From Rufibacter latericius (GTDB lineage Bacteria > Bacteroidota > Bacteroidia > Cytophagales > Hymenobacteraceae): a DNA stretch of 64,000 bases. Every line of letters starts with the position of its first letter. The stretch's first letter is position 1. The translations under genes were made by a program, and so were the position numbers. Of the stretch, positions 9,005-16,924 are shown piece after piece. The stretch covers positions 186,001 to 250,000 of the forward strand of contig NZ_RJJD01000001.1 in NCBI RefSeq assembly GCF_003721515.1, in the 5' to 3' direction. Under the pieces are notes generated by a model. It ran no database searches. It was not told the DNA's origin and was given only the letters and a program-made list of their open reading frames with translations.

Positions 9005-10186
9005 ATGACTCCTGCACTAAAAGTTTCTTTTGAAGATACCGCCATTGCGTTCGCTGATAAATCTGACGCTGAGCTCTACAAAACCTACCTCCTGTTTGCG
9101 GCCATGAACAACAACTCCATGGTGAAGATGGGCGGCGGGCTTATGAAAAAGGCACTTAGCTGGAACCTGCCGGTGAAGTTCCTCATCAAGAAAAGCATTT
9201 TTGAGCAGTTCTGCGGCGGCGAGACCATCCAGGAATGCAAACCCACCATTGAGAAACTGGGCAGATCGGACATCGGTACAATTTTGGATTACTCGGTGGA
9301 AGGCGAAAGCAACGAGGCCAGCTTTGACCACACGGTGCAGGAAATTATTGCAACCATTGAAATGGCGGCCACCTCCAACCACATTCCGTTCAGCGTGTTC
9401 AAGGTCACCGGCCTCGCCGATTCTGCCCTACTCACCAAAGCTCAGTCTACCCAGGAATTAACTCAGCACGAGAAAGCAGCCTTCGGGCGGGTACGGGCCC
9501 GGGTGAAAGCCATCTGCCAGCGGGCGTTTGAGCGCGGCGTGCGCGTCTTCATTGATGCCGAGGAAAGCTGGATGCAGGAAACCATTGACAATCTGTGCCT
9601 GGAGATGATGGAACTCTATAACCAGGAGCGCCCCATCGTCTACAACACCTATCAGTTATATCGCCATGACCGGCTGGATGTGATCAAGCGTGATTTTGAG
9701 CGGGCGCGGAAACTGGGCTTTTACCTGGGCGGCAAGCTGGTGCGCGGTGCTTACATGGAGAAAGAAGGCCGCATTGCCCAGCAACGGGGCATCAACAACC
9801 CTATCAACCCTACCAAAGAAGCCACGGATGCCCTATATGACGAGTCATTGCGGTACTGCCTGGAGCACGTAGACCGCATTGCTATCTGTGCGGGCACGCA
9901 CAACGAGCAAAGCTGCTATTTCCTAATGGAACTCATGGACGAGTTCAACATCCAGCCTTCTGATGAGCGCATCTACTTCGCGCAATTACTGGGTATGAGC
10001 GATAACCTTTCCTACAACCTGGCCCATGCCGGGTACAACGTGGCCAAATACGTGCCTTACGGTCCGGTAGAAGCCGTAATGCCCTACCTGCTGCGCCGCG
10101 CCGACGAGAACACCGCCATTGCCGGCCAAAGCAGCCGCGAGTTCTCCCTGGTGAAGAAAGAACTGGAGCGCCGCAAACGCAGCTAA
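9005..10186 (+). CDS. Proline dehydrogenase
   Basis: FAD-dependent enzyme that oxidises L-proline to pyrroline-5-carboxylate; 393 residues, a stand-alone ProDH domain without the P5C dehydrogenase half of PutA. Barrel motifs are VFIDAEESWMQ, LGFYLGGKLVRGAYMEKE, IAICAGTHNEQS, FAQLLGMSDNLSYNLA and PYGPVEAVMPYLLRRADENT, the last carrying the Arg pair that holds proline. It is transcribed alone from a spacer with an exact TATCTTTG box and ends at a GTTTTAGGCC-family hairpin. A partner P5C dehydrogenase must be encoded elsewhere. Confidence 0.94.
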   Translation: MTPALKVSFEDTAIAFADKSDAELYKTYLLFAAMNNNSMVKMGGGLMKKALSWNLPVKFLIKKSIFEQFCGGETIQECKPTIEKLGRSDIGTILDYSVEGESNEASFDHTVQEIIATIEMAATSNHIPFSVFKVTGLADSALLTKAQSTQELTQHEKAAFGRVRARVKAICQRAFERGVRVFIDAEESWMQETIDNLCLEMMELYNQERPIVYNTYQLYRHDRLDVIKRDFERARKLGFYLGGKLVRGAYMEKEGRIAQQRGINNPINPTKEATDALYDESLRYCLEHVDRIAICAGTHNEQSCYFLMELMDEFNIQPSDERIYFAQLLGMSDNLSYNLAHAGYNVAKYVPYGPVEAVMPYLLRRADENTAIAGQSSREFSLVKKELERRKRS

Positions 10187-10193
10187 AAATCTA

Positions 10194-10243
10194 AAAAGGC
10201 GTTTTGGAGCTGTTTCAGAAGAAACAAGCCCAAAACGCCTTTT
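10194..10243 (+). terminator. GTTTTAGGCC-family hairpin after proline dehydrogenase
   Basis: AAAAGGCGTTTTGG...GCTGTTTC pairs with GAAACAAG...CCAAAACGCCTTTT; the outer 14 bp and the inner 7 bp are perfect. It starts 8 bp after the stop and ends in TTTT, so this copy also works as a terminator. Confidence 0.85.
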
Positions 10244-10262
10244 CCAATTCGTTCTAAAAAGA

Positions 10263-10299
10263 AAGAGCGTCTCTCACGCAAACCGTAAGAGACGCTCTT
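10263..10299 (-). terminator. Terminator after the Thr-rich lipoprotein gene
   Basis: AAGAGCGTCTCT (10263-10274) pairs perfectly with AGAGACGCTCTT (10288-10299), with a partly paired centre. It lies 40 bp beyond the minus-strand lipoprotein stop. Confidence 0.75.
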
Positions 10300-10340
10300 A
10301 TCTTGTCCTAATCAGGAGGTGTGCTTACGCACACCACTAA

Positions 10341-10565
10341 TTACTGAGCTGTAGTTGTACCAGTAGTGGTAGTAGTGTCAGCACCAGTAGTGGTGGTAGT
10401 AGTGTCAGTGGTAGCTGTAGTAGCAGTGTCACCTTCAGTAGCAGTAGCATCAGTAGAAGTTGCTTCAGTGCCAGCAGCACCTTCAGTTCCTTCAGCAGAC
10501 TTAGACTCGCAAGAAGCGAAAACGAACATACCAGCAACTAGGGCAAGAGAAAATACCTTTTTCAT
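10341..10565 (-). CDS. Small Thr/Ala-rich lipoprotein
   Basis: 74-residue protein with a clear lipoprotein signal (MKKVFSLALV..., lipobox FASC, C19). The mature part is low-complexity Thr, Ala, Gly, Glu and Asp, with tandem variants of TTTTTTGAD and no recognisable domain, so an extended surface or periplasmic linker is likely. The DNA repeats a GTAGTAGTGTCAG-like unit, so copy number could drift between strains. Long ORFs in other frames here are by-products of the repeat. It is flanked by its own terminator and convergent with proline dehydrogenase. Role unknown. Confidence 0.7.
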   Translation of the reverse strand: MKKVFSLALVAGMFVFASCESKSAEGTEGAAGTEATSTDATATEGDTATTATTDTTTTTTGADTTTTTGTTTAQ

Positions 10566-10705
10566 GGTGATTTTTTTTAAAGGGTTTTAGCGTTAAATTC
10601 AACCTTTATACCACTACCCCCCCGGAGGTAACCCACCTTTTTCAAAAAAATTTTATTTTTTTTCTGTGGGTTACTAAATGACTGAAACTGTATTAATTGA
10701 CAAGC

Positions 10706-11287
10706 ATGATTCAAAAGGCGCTAGTGACCGATGCGGCCATAATAGAAGGGATTCTTCAAGACGATGATACGGCACTGGGTAGGTTATACAAACTCCACTT
10801 TCCTATGGTGTTGTTCTTTGTACAGAGCAACAACGGGACCGAGGATGATGCCAAGGACATTTTTCAGGAAGCGGTGATTGTCTTCTACGAGAAGATAAAA
10901 GCAAGCCAACTGGAACTAAATTGCCAGATCAAAACCTACCTGTACTCCATCTGCCGTCGGTTGTGGCTTAAAAGGCTGTCCAGAAGCAGCCGGTTCAGCC
11001 ATGGCATGATTGAAGACACCGAGGCTGAGTTGGCGCCCCAGGCTGACGGCGATGCCGAACAAGCCGAGCAGAACGAACTCAAGTTCGAAGCCATGGGTAA
11101 CGCCCTGGCCCAACTGGGCGAGCCCTGCAAAACCCTGCTGGAGGATTTTTACCTCAGAAGCATGGGCATGCCCGAGATCACCGAGAAGTTTGGCTACACC
11201 AACGTAGACTCGGCCAAGAACCAGAAGTACAAGTGCCTGATGCGCCTCAAGAAGCTGTTCTTCTTAGACTATCAGGTTCCTTTGTAG
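10706..11287 (+). CDS. ECF-type RNA polymerase sigma factor
   Basis: Sigma-70 family alternative sigma factor, 193 residues. Region 2 is at about residues 22-90 (LHFPMVLFFVQSNNGTEDDA, DIFQEAVIVFYEKI, then YLYSICRRLWLKRL), and region 4 at about 130-185 (LGEPCKTLLEDFYLRSMGM with a helix-turn-helix around EITEKFGYTNVDSAKNQKYK). ATG 10706 is preferred over the TTG nine bases upstream. The next gene, 52 bp downstream, encodes a membrane protein with an anti-sigma-like N-terminus, which suggests regulation by sequestration at the membrane. Its target promoters are unknown. Confidence 0.9.
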   Translation: MIQKALVTDAAIIEGILQDDDTALGRLYKLHFPMVLFFVQSNNGTEDDAKDIFQEAVIVFYEKIKASQLELNCQIKTYLYSICRRLWLKRLSRSSRFSHGMIEDTEAELAPQADGDAEQAEQNELKFEAMGNALAQLGEPCKTLLEDFYLRSMGMPEITEKFGYTNVDSAKNQKYKCLMRLKKLFFLDYQVPL

Positions 11288-11339
11288 AAGAGGGGAATTC
11301 GCAAAAACAGACATCCGCCAAAAGGATGCGCAGCTATAT

Positions 11340-12455
11340 ATGAGTGAAAGGGAATTATTAGAATTAATTGAACGCTACCACCAGCACCAGGTGACTTCTA
11401 CTGAGCGGCGCGCGCTGCAGGAGCGCATGGCGTCTGACCCGGTGTTTGCCCAGCGGGTGCAGGAGGTGAAAGTGTTCATAGGCGCCTTACAGAACCATGG
11501 CCGTCAACAGGCCCTCCGCGACCGCCTGAACCAGCACCACCAGGCTTGGCAACAGGAAACCGAAAAGGCTGCTCCGGCAGCGGTACCGGTACTGCGTCGG
11601 CGTACCCCCATGCAGATTTTTATGCGCCGCTATGCCGCTACCATGGGTGTGGCCGCAACGGTGGCCATTGTCACGGTATTCAGCAGTCTATTGGGCATGG
11701 AGATGTGGCGTTCGGCTACCAAGCAGCAGACCGCCCGTTACGTAGAGCTTCGCCGCGAGGTAGATGCCCTTAAACGCAAGCAAAACGCCCTCCTGAACAC
11801 GAATCCAGTAACTCCTAAAACTACCCCTTTGAACCCAGGGCAGTTCTCAGGCACTGGTTTCGTACTTACCTCAGACGGATATTTCGTTACCAGCTACCAC
11901 GTGATTGAGGGCGCCGATTCGCTCATGATCGAGAACAAAAAAGGCACCAAGTACAAGGTGGAGGAAATCTACTCAGACCAGGTACGTGACCTGGCTTTGT
12001 TAAGGGTAACCGATACGGCCTTCACTGGCTTCGGGAAACTGCCTTACTCCTTCAAACAGAAAGAAAGCGAACTAGGCGAGCGCGTGTTCACCCTGGGTTT
12101 CCCGAGAGAAGACGTGGTATTCGGGGAAGGTACCCTGAGTTCCCGCTCCGGCGTGTACGGCGATACCGCCTCTTACCAGATCTCCATCCCGTTGAACCCG
12201 GGCAACAGTGGCGGCCCTCTCCTTGATGACCGCGGAAACATGATTGGCGTGATCAGCGGCAAGATGCTGGGAGTGGATGGAGCAGCCTTCGCGGTGAAAT
12301 CTGCCTACCTGTTAACCCTGCTGGACCAACTACCCGAACACCGGCTACCCAAGCCTATTTCTTTGCCTAAAGTAAACAACCTGGCCGGCAACCCACGTCC
12401 GCAGCAGCTTAAGAAACTGCAGGATTTTGTGTACATGGTAAAGGTGTATAACTAA
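11340..12455 (+). CDS. Membrane-anchored trypsin-like protease with anti-sigma-like N-terminal domain
   Basis: 371 residues. Residues 1-75 are helical and resemble cytosolic anti-sigma domains of Bacteroidota (LLELIERYHQHQVTSTERRA, then a DPVFAQRVQEVKVF helix). One membrane span lies at about 98-122. A coiled linker follows (YVELRREVDALKRKQNALL), then a periplasmic DegS/HtrA-like trypsin domain with H187 (SYHVIEG), D217 (VRDLALL) and S290 (NPGNSGGPL). No PDZ domain follows. Lying directly behind an ECF sigma gene, it may sense envelope stress and release the sigma factor. The protease motifs are clear; the anti-sigma reading is inference from pattern and context. Confidence 0.82.
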   Translation: MSERELLELIERYHQHQVTSTERRALQERMASDPVFAQRVQEVKVFIGALQNHGRQQALRDRLNQHHQAWQQETEKAAPAAVPVLRRRTPMQIFMRRYAATMGVAATVAIVTVFSSLLGMEMWRSATKQQTARYVELRREVDALKRKQNALLNTNPVTPKTTPLNPGQFSGTGFVLTSDGYFVTSYHVIEGADSLMIENKKGTKYKVEEIYSDQVRDLALLRVTDTAFTGFGKLPYSFKQKESELGERVFTLGFPREDVVFGEGTLSSRSGVYGDTASYQISIPLNPGNSGGPLLDDRGNMIGVISGKMLGVDGAAFAVKSAYLLTLLDQLPEHRLPKPISLPKVNNLAGNPRPQQLKKLQDFVYMVKVYN

Positions 12456-12471
12456 CCTAATAAAGCCTCTA

Positions 12472-12507
12472 TTTAAAGGCTCATTTTCCTAAATAATGCC
12501 TAAAACG
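12472..12507 (+). repeat. Degenerate GTTTTAGGCC element leading into a terminator
   Basis: TTTAAAGGCTCATTTTCC is followed by TAAATAATGCCTAAAACG. The arms pair partly, and the TAAAACG end runs straight into the stem of the next terminator. Confidence 0.5.
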
Positions 12508-12529
12508 CCCGTGCTCCGTACGGGCGTTT
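12503..12529 (+). terminator. Terminator after the sigma/protease pair
   Basis: AAACGCCCGT (12503-12512) pairs perfectly with ACGGGCGTTT (12520-12529) around a 7-base loop. Confidence 0.8.
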
Positions 12530-12666
12530 CTGTTTCCAGGGAGCCCGGCAGATGTAACTTATACGTAGGGTTTGCGTTAAGCATAATCTAATTGCCAGTT
12601 GCCAGTTTTGCGACTGGCCTAGTAATTACCACTATGTTACATCTACTAAATATTAAGCAAAAGACT

Positions 12667-13209
12667 ATGGAAAATCGCACTGGTAACACTCACAATTCTG
12701 GTATGTTGACGGGTATGTTCAGAGACAGAGATAGCGCTGAACGTGCCTATAATTCTTTACATAGCCGCGGCTACAGCAGAGACGATATTAACGTGATCAT
12801 GAGCGATGATGCCCGCAAGCGTCACTTCTCAGACAGCGATAACAATAATACTGAATTAGGAAGCAAAGCCCTTGAAGGAGCCGGAGCTGGTTCTGCCATT
12901 GGCGGTACTTTGGGTGCTATTGTAGGCGCAATTGCTGCTATTGGTACTTCTATTGCGTTGCCAGGTTTGGGCTTGGTAATTGCTGGTCCGTTGGCAGCTG
13001 GTCTGGCCGGTGCAGGTGCCGGTGGTCTGACAGGTGGTTTGCTGGGTGCACTGGTAGGTTCCGGTATTCCTGAGGAACGCGCCAAGGTGTATGAGTCTGG
13101 TATCAAAGAAGGTAACATTGTGATGGGCGTAACGCCAAGAAACGCTGAAGATGCCGCTTATTTTGAAAATGACTGGCGGACTAACCGCGGTGAGCATATT
13201 TACCGTTAA
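12667..13209 (+). CDS. Gly-rich stress protein with YflT-like N-terminal domain
   Basis: 180 residues. The N-terminal part (MLTGMFRDRDSAERAYNSLH, then YSRDDINVIMSDDARKRHF) resembles the YflT/general stress protein 17M domain. The middle is a long Gly/Ala-rich hydrophobic stretch (about 65-135) that could form a membrane hairpin, followed by a second alpha/beta piece (GIPEERAKVYESGIKEGNIV). ATG 12667 is chosen because the upstream extension to 12592 lies in repeat-like intergenic sequence (TTGCCAG twice). Such proteins are usually stress-induced, but the molecular role is unknown. It is followed by a strong terminator. Confidence 0.75.
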   Translation: MENRTGNTHNSGMLTGMFRDRDSAERAYNSLHSRGYSRDDINVIMSDDARKRHFSDSDNNNTELGSKALEGAGAGSAIGGTLGAIVGAIAAIGTSIALPGLGLVIAGPLAAGLAGAGAGGLTGGLLGALVGSGIPEERAKVYESGIKEGNIVMGVTPRNAEDAAYFENDWRTNRGEHIYR

Positions 13210-13232
13210 TCAGTAGAAATACTTTTATATAG

Positions 13233-13265
13233 AAACGCCTCGGTTCTTTGTGAACCGAGGCGTTT
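13233..13265 (+). terminator. Terminator after YflT-like gene
   Basis: AAACGCCTCGGTTC pairs perfectly with GAACCGAGGCGTTT around a 5-base loop and is followed by more T residues. Confidence 0.9.
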
Positions 13266-13397
13266 TTTATTGTTCCTTATTTCGCCGTTCTTAATTCTAT
13301 TTGTCGTTCTATTTAAGGGTTATTTTAAGGAAATAACTCCAAAAACAGCACTACCTTTTCTCGCAAAGCAAGGGGCAATTTACTTGTAATTCTAAAG

Positions 13398-14237
13398 CTA
13401 TTTCAATTCTAGCCGGATGGGCAAGGTCATACGTACAGGAACGTTTCGGCCGTTTTGGCTGCCGGGTTTCCAGCGCGGCACTTTCTTCAAGACCCTCATC
13501 GCCTCTTCCTCTGTGCCATAGCCCAGGCCTTTCAGCACCTGGATTTCGGTGAGGTCACCCGTGGCGGCTACCACAAAACTCACTATCACGGTACCTTCAA
13601 TGCCATTGGCCTGAGCCGCCCTCGGGTATTTGATATTCTTGCCTACAAACTCCATCAGTTTAGAAAGGCCACCCTCAAATTGGGGCATGTTTTCCACGCT
13701 CAGGAAAGGCTCTGTTGTAGCAGAAACCGGCGCTTCTCCGGTTCCGGCACCTGAACCTGTACCAGATCCTCCGCCAGGTTCAGGATTGTTCAGGTTTTCT
13801 TCCCCGTTTCCTTCAGAAGCCACCAGCCCCGAATTGGCTGTTTTCAGTTGCTCTTGCGTGGGAATTTCGTCGGTTACCGGTTTGGTTTCCTCTACTACTT
13901 TAGGAGTCACGTTTTTCACAGTTGGGCCCGAGGCTTTCGGGGCAGCGGGCTCCACACCTTTTTCCGCCTTGATTTCATCAACTTTCGGAAAATCGATGTT
14001 TACCCACCTTCCCTCCTCTTTCTTCGGTTTTATGGCAGGGATTCCGGTTTCCTCCAAAAACCTGTTTGCTAGCGTAGGCAGCGAGAACCCGATTATAAAC
14101 AAGGCAATAGCATAAAGGGCAGCCTGATTTAAGTGGTGGTGGTACAGTTTGCGTAAGACATAGGCGCCATAGGCTTTGTTGCGGCCTTCAAAGATCATGT
14201 CATCAAGGGTGGCGGCGTAGGTGGTGTTTGGTTCCAT
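13398..14237 (-). CDS. TonB family energy transducer
   Basis: 279 residues: a short cytosolic start with the Bacteroidota motif LDDMIFEGRNKAYGAYVLRK, one membrane span at about 38-57, a periplasmic Pro/Lys/Glu- and Gly-rich linker (about 60-185), and a C-terminal TonB domain (about 190-279) with NIKYPRAAQANGIEGTVIVS and VLKKVPRWKPGSQNG. It would carry proton-motive energy from ExbB/ExbD to outer-membrane receptors. No exbBD or receptor lies next to it. The linker DNA is repetitive, and overlapping ORFs in other frames are shadows. Confidence 0.88.
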   Translation of the reverse strand: MEPNTTYAATLDDMIFEGRNKAYGAYVLRKLYHHHLNQAALYAIALFIIGFSLPTLANRFLEETGIPAIKPKKEEGRWVNIDFPKVDEIKAEKGVEPAAPKASGPTVKNVTPKVVEETKPVTDEIPTQEQLKTANSGLVASEGNGEENLNNPEPGGGSGTGSGAGTGEAPVSATTEPFLSVENMPQFEGGLSKLMEFVGKNIKYPRAAQANGIEGTVIVSFVVAATGDLTEIQVLKGLGYGTEEEAMRVLKKVPRWKPGSQNGRNVPVRMTLPIRLELK

Positions 14238-14578
14238 GGGATTGTTTGTTTGGTGGAAGGAAGGGTGTCATTTCCCCCATGATGCACTCCCCTTCCAGAT
14301 TCCACATACACACCAGTCTAAATCTCGTATATAGAAAACTGGCTATTCTTTTTTCTTTTGAGTATCAGGAAGAAACAAAACCCAGAACAGGATTGTTAAA
14401 AAAAAGAGGATCAAAAAGAACAAGTACTGCCCTGTTCTGCTTACTTGCATTTCTTTAGCAAATAATCTTTTCAGGTGCACACCTTTCTGGTGCTTGACTA
14501 CGTTTAACGTAGGGTAATGCACCGCAAAACAGGCACTACTTTTGTATATACATTAACAGACATTTCTAGGGAATCTAT
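14238..14578. other. Divergent intergenic region
   Basis: 341 bp between the tonB-like gene (-) and the S41 protease gene (+). It must hold both promoters; an exact TACTTTTG box lies at 14537-14544. The 76-codon plus-strand ORF from 14228 has no family resemblance and is not called. Confidence 0.5.
14537..14544 (+). promoter_or_regulatory. TAnnTTTG -7 box before S41 protease
   Basis: TACTTTTG matches the Bacteroidota -7 consensus exactly, 34 bp before the ATG at 14579. A TTGAC at 14494 is too far upstream to be its partner. Confidence 0.5.
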
Positions 14579-16687
14579 ATGTTTTCATTAAAAACCAAGC
14601 TGGTTGCGTACGGGACTGCCGCCTCTGTGGTGTTTGGCATTGCCTCCTATAGACTTCTGGAGCCAGATGGCGCAGCACGTGACCAGAAAAACGAAGTATT
14701 GACCAAGGTGCTCATGCAGGGTTTGAGTTCGGCCCACTACAAACCTGAGCGCTTAGATGATAATTTTTCTAAAAAGGCCTTTAACCTGTATCTGGAGCGC
14801 CTTGACTACAACAAGAAGTTCTTGCTGCAGTCAGACGTAGACCAACTGGCTACCTACCAGACCCAACTTGACGACGAGTTCAAGAACGGCTCCTTTAAGT
14901 TCTTTGACCTTTCCATGGGCATTTTCCAGAAAAGGTTGAAAGAGGCTGAATCCTATTACAAAGAGATTCTGGACAAGCCGTTCACCTTTGACAAAGAGGA
15001 AACCATTGAGGTAAAACCAGAGAAACTGAAGTTCGCTACCTCGCCGGCCGCTTTGAAAGAAGAATGGCGCAAGTACCTCAAGTACCAGGCCCTGATCAGG
15101 GTGGCCGATGCCCTGGACAGCCAGCAGAAAGCCGACTCAGCGGGTTCCAAGGAGCCCAAGAAAACCATGCCTGAAATTGAGGCCGATGCCCGTAAAAAAC
15201 TGAAGGACAACTATGATGACCTGTTCAAACGGATGGAGCAGTTGGAGAACGAGGATTACCGTTCTTCTTACCTGAACTCGTTTGCCAACATCTACGACCC
15301 GCACACCGAGTACTATGCACCCAAAGAGAAAGAGGACTTTGACTATGAGTTCTCCGGCCGCTTGGAAGGAATTGGTGCCCTGCTGCAGGAAAAAGACGGT
15401 TTGATCAAAGTTTCGGAAATTACCCCCGGAAGCCCTTCTTACCTGCAAGGTGAGTTGAAACCCGGTGACGTGATCCTGAAAGTTGCCCAAGGCGACCAGC
15501 AACCTGTTGACATCCAGGGCATGCGCATAGACAAGGCCGTTACCCTCATTAGAGGTAAAAAAGGTACTGAGGTTCGCTTGACGGTGAAAAAGGTAGACGG
15601 AACCATGAAAGTGGTTTCCATCATCCGTGACGTGGTGGTGCGGGAAGAAGGCTACGCCAAATCTCTGCTTATCAAAGGGCAGAAACCAATTGGGTACATC
15701 CACTTACCTGCCTTCTACGCTGACTTCAAAAACGCCGGTGGCCGTAACAGCGGCAAAGACGTGGCAGCCGAGATCCAGAAACTGAAGCAGGAAAACGCCC
15801 AAGGCATCATCCTTGACCTTAGAAACAACGGCGGTGGCTCTTTGCAGGACGTGGTAGACATGGTGGGCTTGTTCATCAAGTCTGGTCCGGTGGTACAGGT
15901 GAAATCAGCGAACGGCCCGGCGGCTGTACTGGAAGACAGAGACCCGCAGATTCAGTTTGGCGGTCCGTTGGTGGTGCTGGTAAATGAGAACAGCGCCTCG
16001 GCATCTGAGATCATGGCGGCGGCCATCCAGGACTACAAGCGCGGCGTGATCGTGGGTAGCTCTACCTACGGCAAAGGCACCGTACAGCAGTTTTTCGATC
16101 TGGACCAAGTTTTACCAGCTTCCTTCGATGCCGTGAAACCTCTTGGTCACCTGAAACTGACTACCCAGAAGTACTATCGTATCAGCGGTAAAACCGTGCA
16201 GTTGCGCGGCGTAACGCCAGACATTGTGCTACCCGATACCTATACTTACCTGAAATACGGGGAAAAAGAGCAGGAATACGCCCTGCCGTTCGATGAGATC
16301 CAGTCAGCGAAATTCAACACCTGGAGCAGCCCTAACTTCTCAATTGACAAGCTGAAGGCTTCTGCAAAAACCAGAATTGCTGCCAGCCCAACGTTCTCCT
16401 TGATCAACCAGAGCGCCATGCGCCTGAAAGACAGAACCGAGTTGTCTACCCGTTCGCTGAAGCTGAGCACCTACTTAGCCGAAGAACGCCGGACTCAGGA
16501 AGAATCTAAAAAACTGGATAGCCTGCGCAAGAACATACCGCAACTTGACGTGGCCGGCCTGAAAGCCGACCTAAGCAAACTGAACGGTGACACCGCCGCC
16601 TCGGCACGGTTCCAGGCATTCACCAGAAATGCCAAGAAAGACCTCTACATTCAGGAAGCCGTTTCTATCCTGAAAGATGGATTATAA
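14579..16687 (+). CDS. S41 carboxy-terminal processing (tail-specific) protease
   Basis: 702 residues, Prc/Tsp-like. An N-terminal hydrophobic segment (about 8-25) exports or anchors it. A helical domain runs to about 240, a PDZ domain spans about 255-345 (GIGALLQEKDGLIKVSEITP, GELKPGDVILKV), and the S41 catalytic domain follows. The catalytic Ser is in NENSASASEIMAA and the Lys in GSSTYGKGTVQQF, with the substrate-groove motif ILDLRNNGGGSL before them. The C-terminal Lys/Gln-rich helices match the Prc C-terminal domain. It acts on periplasmic proteins from their C-termini. It is transcribed alone. Confidence 0.93.
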   Translation: MFSLKTKLVAYGTAASVVFGIASYRLLEPDGAARDQKNEVLTKVLMQGLSSAHYKPERLDDNFSKKAFNLYLERLDYNKKFLLQSDVDQLATYQTQLDDEFKNGSFKFFDLSMGIFQKRLKEAESYYKEILDKPFTFDKEETIEVKPEKLKFATSPAALKEEWRKYLKYQALIRVADALDSQQKADSAGSKEPKKTMPEIEADARKKLKDNYDDLFKRMEQLENEDYRSSYLNSFANIYDPHTEYYAPKEKEDFDYEFSGRLEGIGALLQEKDGLIKVSEITPGSPSYLQGELKPGDVILKVAQGDQQPVDIQGMRIDKAVTLIRGKKGTEVRLTVKKVDGTMKVVSIIRDVVVREEGYAKSLLIKGQKPIGYIHLPAFYADFKNAGGRNSGKDVAAEIQKLKQENAQGIILDLRNNGGGSLQDVVDMVGLFIKSGPVVQVKSANGPAAVLEDRDPQIQFGGPLVVLVNENSASASEIMAAAIQDYKRGVIVGSSTYGKGTVQQFFDLDQVLPASFDAVKPLGHLKLTTQKYYRISGKTVQLRGVTPDIVLPDTYTYLKYGEKEQEYALPFDEIQSAKFNTWSSPNFSIDKLKASAKTRIAASPTFSLINQSAMRLKDRTELSTRSLKLSTYLAEERRTQEESKKLDSLRKNIPQLDVAGLKADLSKLNGDTAASARFQAFTRNAKKDLYIQEAVSILKDGL

Positions 16688-16703
16688 TATTTCTTAACCT
16701 TCT

Positions 16704-16737
16704 AAAAAAGGCCGTTGCTCAAGTGACGGCCTTTTTT
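16704..16737 (+). terminator. Terminator after S41 protease
   Basis: AAAAAAGGCCGT (16704-16715) pairs with ACGGCCTTTTTT (16726-16737) around a 10-base loop, starting 17 bp after the stop. Confidence 0.9.
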
Positions 16738-16740
16738 ATT

Positions 16741-16769
16741 GCCTTTTCCTGAAAAACAGCCCTGAAACG
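16741..16769. repeat. Half copy of the GTTTTAGGCC family
   Basis: Reads CCTTTTCCTGAAAAACAGCC then CTGAAACG. Only the GAAAACAGGCCTAAAACG side is recognisable. It lies between the convergent S41 and PLP-enzyme genes. Confidence 0.5.
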
Positions 16770-16862
16770 AATAAACCCTTTCCTCTCCCAGAGCTAGTCC
16801 AAACCCTAGAAGAAACCTCTTCAGCGATACAGATCCCTCAGTTCGAGACAAGCTATTTCCCG

Positions 16863-16892
16863 CTTGGTTTTCTGAAACCGGGCCTAAAACAG
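16863..16892 (-). repeat. Copy of the GTTTTAGGCC family downstream of the PLP enzyme
   Basis: On the minus strand CTGTTTTAGGCCCGGTTTC is followed by AGAAAACC. The inner part pairs (GGTTTTC/GAAACC) and the outer left arm is well conserved. It is about 30 bp after the stop at 16925. Confidence 0.6.
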
Positions 16893-16924
16893 GAAGCCAT
16901 TACTGGCTTGAAAACAATTGCCGC

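Noticed and set aside
14228-14458. 76-codon plus-strand ORF in the tonB/S41 spacer
   Set aside because: No conserved features; it overlaps the tonB-like start and the promoter region.
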